From Streptobacillus canis (GTDB lineage: Bacteria; Fusobacteriota; Fusobacteriia; Fusobacteriales; Leptotrichiaceae): a stretch of DNA of 20,921 nt. The notes under the pieces are model-generated. The model ran no database searches, had not been told where the DNA came from, and saw only the letters and a list, made by a program, of their open reading frames with translations. The position numbers were made by a program, and so were the translations under genes. Every line of letters starts with the position of its first letter. The first letter of the stretch is position 1. Below, piece by piece: positions 17,840-20,921 of this stretch. The stretch spans positions 1 to 20,921 of the forward strand of contig NZ_WOEI01000028.1 of NCBI RefSeq assembly GCF_009733925.1, read 5' to 3'.

Positions 17840-17868
17840 TTGATAATATCGTAATTTTAAGATATACT
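17840..17868 (+). promoter_or_regulatory. Promoter of the second deoR-family gene
   Basis: TTGATA (17840-17845), a 17-nt spacer and TATACT (17863-17868) lie 29 nt before the ATG at 17898. AGAAGGTG (about 17885-17892) is the ribosome binding site. Confidence 0.85.
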
Positions 17869-17897
17869 ATAAATAAATCTTTAAAGAAGGTGAATAT

Positions 17898-18665
17898 ATG
17901 TTTGTTCAAGAACGTTTGGATAAAATTATTAACTTAATAAATGAAAACAAAAAAGTAAAAGTCAATGAATTAAGTGAATATTTTAATGTTTCAAAAGATC
18001 TTATTAGAAAAGATTTAGCTAAATTAGAAAATGCTGGACATTTAAAAAGAACTTATGGAGGAGCAATTAAAGTTAGACATTCAGCTGAAACAATAACAAT
18101 TACATCTAGAATTTCAAAAAATGTTGAAAATAAGAAAAAATTAGCAATCAAAGCACTAAATGAAATTAAAGAAGGAGATTTAATATTTCTTGATATTTCT
18201 TCAATTAATTATATTTTAGCTCAAGAAATAATTAAAAATAATATGAATATAACTATTATTACTAATATGATAGATATTATGCATCTATTTTCTACAAATA
18301 TTGATACAAAAACTAAAGTTATCGGAATTGGTGGACATTGCAATAAAATTATAGGTGGCTTTGTTGGATTATCTTCAGTTGAACAAATAAAAAAATATAA
18401 TATTACAAAATCATTTATAGGAACCATTGGAATAAATATTGATTCAGGTATTGTTTCTACTTATGAAGAAGATGATGGTTTGACTAAAAAATGTATTATA
18501 GAGGGTAGTAAATTTAAATATTTAATTACTGAAAAATCTAAAATAGAACAAGATGGTGAATATATTTTTGCCTCTTTAACTGATTTTGATTCTATAATAA
18601 TTGATTCTGATTTAAATAATAAGATAAAAAATAAAATAAAAAAATTTGATATTAATATAAAATAA
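17898..18665 (+). CDS. DeoR-family transcriptional regulator (anhydrohexitol/fructose-like PTS locus)
   Basis: 255 aa. The winged helix-turn-helix domain covers about 5-57, with NELSEYFNVSKDLIRKDLAK at 23-42 and KRTYGGA at 50-56. The C-terminal phosphosugar-sensor domain follows. FLDISSINYILAQ (97-109) is the ligand loop in place of the commoner LDxGTT form, and IGIGGHCNKIIGG lies at about 141-153. It sits between two operons that converge on or diverge from it: the glycyl-radical operon starts back-to-back with it and the PTS operon ends tail-to-tail with it. Both operon promoters share the repeats described at 17790-17829, so it probably controls both in response to a sugar phosphate. Changes in the ligand loop may reflect an unusual effector. 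Confidence 0.92.
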   Translation: MFVQERLDKIINLINENKKVKVNELSEYFNVSKDLIRKDLAKLENAGHLKRTYGGAIKVRHSAETITITSRISKNVENKKKLAIKALNEIKEGDLIFLDISSINYILAQEIIKNNMNITIITNMIDIMHLFSTNIDTKTKVIGIGGHCNKIIGGFVGLSSVEQIKKYNITKSFIGTIGINIDSGIVSTYEEDDGLTKKCIIEGSKFKYLITEKSKIEQDGEYIFASLTDFDSIIIDSDLNNKIKNKIKKFDINIK

Positions 18666-18687
18666 GGCCTTTAAAGGCCTTATTTTA
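18658..18687. terminator. Bidirectional terminator, 30-bp perfect palindrome
   Basis: The sequence AAGGCC-TTTAAA-GGCCTT with AT-rich flanks forms a perfect 30-bp palindrome. It overlaps the stop codon of the regulator gene (18663-18665) and ends 2 nt before the stop of the PTS IIC gene. A and T runs at its ends allow termination in both directions, serving the two convergent genes. Confidence 0.93.
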
Positions 18688-18689
18688 CA

Positions 18690-19745
18690 CTAAAAAGTTA
18701 TATCTAACTCTATGCTTTCATTATTTTCTTCTTTTTTTTCTATAACTTCAGATATTGGTTTTTTTAAGAAAGAAACCATTAATGCCGTTACAACACTTCC
18801 TACAATTATTGCAATTATATATCCAAATCTATTTGTAACAACTGGCAATACTATTAATCCTCCCCAAGCTGCATTATTAGTTGCATTTAATAATAAAGAT
18901 GTTACCGAAGCTGCTGCTCCACCAACCATTATTGATGGAATTACTCTAATAGGATCTGCAGCTGCAAATGGTATTGCACCTTCTGTTATTCCAACACTTC
19001 CCATAATTAATGCTGCCTTTCCAGATTCTTTTTCATCAACTGTAAATTTATTTCTAAATAAGAATGTAGCTAATGCTAATCCAATTGGTGGTGTACAAAT
19101 CGCTGCTCCTACTGCTGCCATTATATTAGGAGATGTTTGAACTGTTGCTGCAGCAAAGAAAAATGCAACTTTATTTAATGGACCTCCCATATCAAATGCA
19201 ATCATAGCTCCTAAAATTAACCCTAATACAATTTTAGAACTATTTTGCATTCCTTGTAACCATTCAGTTAATCCTGCCATAAATGTACCAATAGGTTCAC
19301 CTATAACTAATAAAACTATCATCCCTGCTACAAATGACCCAACCAGAGGAATAATAAATATTGGCATTACTGAAGATAATACTTTTGGAACTTTAATTTT
19401 CTTTAAATAATATACAACTAATCCAGCTAATATTCCCCCTATAATACCTCCTAAAAATCCTCCTCCTTTATTATTTGCTAAATATGCTGCAATCATACCT
19501 GGTGCTATTCCTGGTCTATCAACCATTGAAAAAGCAATAAATCCTCCAAGAACCGGAACAAACAATGTTAATCCTGCAATACCTATATCCGACATACTCT
19601 TTAAAAATCCAGTTTCAGGTACAGCAGCTTTACCTGATAGCATTACTGCTATAGCTAATAATACTCCCCCTGCTACAACAAATGGAATCATATATGAAAC
19701 CCCTGTCATTAAATGTTGTTTCATGTTTTTTAATAGATCTTTCAT
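18690..19745 (-). CDS. PTS fructose-family permease, subunit IIC
   Basis: 351 aa membrane protein with about 8-10 hydrophobic spans, the usual size of stand-alone fructose-type IIC proteins such as FrwC. Conserved segments are GVSYMIPFVVAGG (15-27), DRPGIAPG (76-83) and GITEGAIPFAAADP (about 249-262), the last holding the GxxE motif of sugar-translocating IIC domains. It imports a fructose-like sugar or sugar alcohol and the sugar is phosphorylated by IIB. It starts 34 nt after the IIB gene with its own AGGAGG site. Fructose, mannitol-like polyols or 1,5-anhydrohexitols are possible; linkage to the glycyl-radical operon favours the last. Confidence 0.92.
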   Translation of the reverse strand: MKDLLKNMKQHLMTGVSYMIPFVVAGGVLLAIAVMLSGKAAVPETGFLKSMSDIGIAGLTLFVPVLGGFIAFSMVDRPGIAPGMIAAYLANNKGGGFLGGIIGGILAGLVVYYLKKIKVPKVLSSVMPIFIIPLVGSFVAGMIVLLVIGEPIGTFMAGLTEWLQGMQNSSKIVLGLILGAMIAFDMGGPLNKVAFFFAAATVQTSPNIMAAVGAAICTPPIGLALATFLFRNKFTVDEKESGKAALIMGSVGITEGAIPFAAADPIRVIPSIMVGGAAASVTSLLLNATNNAAWGGLIVLPVVTNRFGYIIAIIVGSVVTALMVSFLKKPISEVIEKKEENNESIELDITF

Positions 19746-19779
19746 AATAACATCCTCCTGTTAATTTTTCACTATTTTA

Positions 19780-20097
19780 TTATTTTCTATTATTAATTGC
19801 TTCTTCTATTTTTGTTACTAATGGAGCAGCTTTTTTAACTAAATCGCTTATTCCAACTCTAACAATTGGTTTTCCATTAAATCTTTCAGTATTTTTTAAT
19901 CCAATATCAGTCGTTAATACAATTACATCTGCATCTTTAACATCATCCATTGTAATTTCATTTTCAATCCCTATTTGTCCTTGTGTTTCTACTTTAACTT
20001 CGTGACCTCTTGCTTGTCCTGCTTTTTTTAATGCTTCTGCAGCCATATATGTATGGGCTACTCCAGAGGGACATGCTGTAACTCCTAAAATTTTCAT
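19780..20097 (-). CDS. PTS fructose-family IIB
   Basis: 105 aa from the ATG at 20097. A GTG at 20106 is in frame but lies within the AAAGGTG ribosome binding site (20104-20110). The start MKILGVTACPSGVAHTYMAA contains the phosphorylated Cys9 in the fructose-IIB signature CPSGVAHTYMAAE. Conserved VETQGQIG (about 36-43) and the late VVKKAAP-like helix complete the fold. It takes phosphate from IIA and passes it to the incoming sugar. It lies between the IIA and IIC genes, 22 nt after IIA. Confidence 0.92.
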   Translation of the reverse strand: MKILGVTACPSGVAHTYMAAEALKKAGQARGHEVKVETQGQIGIENEITMDDVKDADVIVLTTDIGLKNTERFNGKPIVRVGISDLVKKAAPLVTKIEEAINNRK

Positions 20098-20119
20098 CTC
20101 TATCACCTTTCTTTTTTAT

Positions 20120-20638
20120 TTATCTATCTTGTTTTGAATATTTATTTAATAATTCTATAACTTCACTTTTTTCTTTTGCATTATCTAATTTTTCTCTAAA
20201 TTCATCTTCTAATATTGAAGTTGATAATTTTATTAATATTTCTAAATGTTCATTTCCAGCATTTTTATCAGATACTCCAATCATAAATATATGTTTTACT
20301 TGTTCTTCTTCATCCCAAGAAATTTCATTTTTTAATCTAGCGTAAGCGATACATGCTTTATTTACACAACATGATTTCCCATGTGGAATTGCAAAAGAAT
20401 ATCCAACAGCTGTTGAAAAACTTGCTTCTCTTTCAAATAAAGAATTAATATATCCTTTAATTGCATCACATTCCTCGTTATTTTCATCACAAGTTGGTAA
20501 ACAGCATAACTTATGGTCCTCATGAATTAAACACGCCATTTTTTTAATAACTTCTTCTTTACTATTAGCTTCTAAATCTAAACAAATTAGTTTTTCATCA
20601 ATTAAATCTTTAACTTCAGTCATAATATCACCTTCCAT
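20120..20638 (-). CDS. PTS fructose-family IIA, Cys-rich variant
   Basis: 172 aa from the ATG at 20638 (AGGAG spaced 8 nt). The ATG at 20623 (167 aa, beginning MTEVKDLIDE, with GGTGAT in front) is an equally good start, and a TTG at 20659 falls in the -10 and is rejected. Residue numbers here follow the 167-aa form. The fold is that of IIA-Fru/PtsN, with phosphorylated His81 in FAIPHGKS and FEREASFSTAVG at 63-74. Unusually it has nine cysteines: C14, C31, then CC at 40-41, C45, C52, then CC at 85-86 and C91. The middle group sits in an insertion of about 15 residues before the FERE helix, and Cys85/86 lie only four to five residues from the active His. Metal binding or thiol redox control is conceivable. 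Confidence 0.88.
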   Translation of the reverse strand: MEGDIMTEVKDLIDEKLICLDLEANSKEEVIKKMACLIHEDHKLCCLPTCDENNEECDAIKGYINSLFEREASFSTAVGYSFAIPHGKSCCVNKACIAYARLKNEISWDEEEQVKHIFMIGVSDKNAGNEHLEILIKLSTSILEDEFREKLDNAKEKSEVIELLNKYSKQDR

Positions 20639-20650
20639 ATTTATATCTCC

Positions 20651-20700
20651 TATTAACAATATATCTCGATTTATTGTTTTGTCAAGATATTTATTTATTT
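20651..20700. promoter_or_regulatory. Candidate DeoR-family operator at the PTS promoter
   Basis: TTATTGTTTT at 20671-20680 is identical to the two repeats at 17810-17829. It is followed at 20-bp spacing by the degenerate copy TTATTTATTT (20691-20700), with GTCAAGATAT between them. In addition AACAATA (20655-20661) and TATTGTT (20672-20678) form an inverted repeat around the -10. Confidence 0.55.
20658..20685 (-). promoter_or_regulatory. Promoter of the fructose-like PTS operon
   Basis: On the minus strand TTGACA (20685-20680), a 16-nt spacer and TATATT (20663-20658) lie about 20 nt before the first usable ATG. From the -35 onward it reads TTGACAAAACAA, identical over 12 nt to the promoter of the glycyl-radical operon, and it also has CGAG before the -10. 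Confidence 0.85.
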
Positions 20701-20738
20701 TTCTTATTATTTATTTTTATTTATTATTTATTTATAAC
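20690..20738. repeat. A/T-only simple repeat upstream of the PTS promoter
   Basis: About 50 bp of irregular TTATT/TTTAT units with almost no G or C lie between the -35 of the PTS operon and the terminator of the next gene. They may act as an UP element or intrinsically curved DNA. No gene is present. Confidence 0.6.
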
Positions 20739-20762
20739 AAAAAATCCCCATTTTGGGGATTT
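20736..20762 (-). terminator. Intrinsic terminator of the right-edge ABC transporter gene
   Basis: AAATCCCC at 20742-20749 pairs with GGGGATTT at 20755-20762 around a 5-nt loop. In the minus-strand RNA a U-rich tail follows. It is 31 nt beyond the stop codon of the partial ATPase gene. Confidence 0.9.
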
Positions 20763-20793
20763 CTCTATAAATTAAAGAAAGAAAAATATCAAA

Positions 20794-20921
20794 TTATAAA
20801 CTTATGTTTTCTTCTGTTTCTATATCAAAGATATGTGCTTTACTCGTATCAAAGTAGAATCTCTCACTTCCATGTTTGTTTGTATCACTTATTCCATCTA
20901 CATTCATTCTACATGTCATTT
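20794..20921 (-). CDS. ABC transporter ATP-binding protein, UgpC/MsmK/MalK type (C-terminal fragment)
   Basis: Only the last 41 codons and the stop (20794-20796) lie in the window. The peptide ends GSERFYFDTSKAHIFDIETE plus four residues, which is the characteristic end of the TOBE/regulatory domain of sugar-uptake ATPases shared by several carbohydrate ABC importers. The N-terminal nucleotide-binding domain lies beyond the right edge, so Walker motifs cannot be checked. It has its own terminator and is transcribed separately from the PTS operon in front of it. Confidence 0.82.
   Translation of the reverse strand, partial: MTCRMNVDGISDTNKHGSERFYFDTSKAHIFDIETEENISL

Noticed and set aside
18712..19140. 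Open frame of 142 codons on the plus strand opposite the PTS IIC gene
   Set aside because: It is a shadow of the IIC gene: low-complexity hydrophobic translation, no ribosome binding site, and the minus-strand frame has clear family motifs. The same applies to plus-strand frames at 8420-8743, 11423-11692 and 16104-16334, and to the minus-strand frame at 5832-6116.
20639..20659. TTG start at 20659 for the PTS IIA gene
   Set aside because: It lies inside the predicted -10 region and would not be transcribed; ATG codons at 20638 and 20623 have suitable ribosome binding sites.
20690..20740. CRISPR-like or tandem repeat array
   Set aside because: The units are irregular A/T-only words with no constant repeat length and no spacers; simple low-complexity sequence.

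Overview
The window is very AT-rich (by eye about 25-30% G+C), with strong purine-rich ribosome binding sites, sigma-70-type promoters and almost no wasted space. It is filled with sugar PTS systems, DeoR-family regulators, a glycyl radical enzyme and a class II aldolase pathway. This points to a fermentative, host-associated anaerobe or facultative anaerobe. A Fusobacteriota member of the Leptotrichia/Streptobacillus/Sneathia kind, or a very low-GC Firmicute, would fit, but no phylogenetic marker gene is present. UGA is used as a stop (for example in the GH1 gene), so this is not a mycoplasma code.

Layout. (1) 1-75: the N-terminus of an unidentified minus-strand gene with its own promoter. 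(2) 5112 down to 347: a six-gene minus-strand operon for beta-glucosides. It encodes a GH1 6-phospho-beta-glucosidase, PTS Lac/Cel-type IIA, a small membrane protein, IIB, IIC, and a DUF871/MupG-like (GH170) glycosidase. A DeoR-family regulator (5428-6189, +) is divergent from it. (3) 13715 down to 6309: a seven-gene minus-strand operon that reads as a complete 5'-deoxynucleoside / methylthioribose salvage route (the 'DHAP shunt'). Its genes are an MtnA-type isomerase, a class II aldolase, an Fe-dependent alcohol dehydrogenase, an NhaC-family transporter, methylthioribose kinase, a purine-nucleoside-phosphorylase-type enzyme and an APC permease. (4) 17743 down to 13925: a glycyl radical enzyme of the GCVE (dehydratase/lyase) type, its radical-SAM activase and a fructose-6-phosphate-aldolase-like transaldolase. 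(5) 17898-18665 (+): a second DeoR-family regulator. (6) 20638 down to 18690: fructose-type PTS IIA, IIB and IIC. (7) 20794-20921: the C-terminus of an UgpC/MsmK-type ABC ATPase.

The most interesting block is 13925-20638. Glycyl radical enzyme + activase + FSA-type aldolase + fructose-like PTS + DeoR regulator is the gene content of the E. coli ybiW/pflD regions. Those enzymes have been reported to open 1,5-anhydrohexitol 6-phosphates to 1-deoxyfructose 6-phosphate, which FsaA/FsaB then cleaves ('anhydroglycolysis'). The two operons here share a near-identical promoter, TTGACAAAACAA followed by CGAG before the -10. They also carry 10-bp phased TTATTGTTTT repeats, so the regulator encoded between them very likely controls both.

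The neighbouring salvage operon makes chemical sense next to radical-SAM chemistry, because it can consume 5'-deoxyadenosine and yield DHAP plus a short aldehyde for the alcohol dehydrogenase. Each operon ends in a recognisable intrinsic terminator, and most promoters can be assigned.
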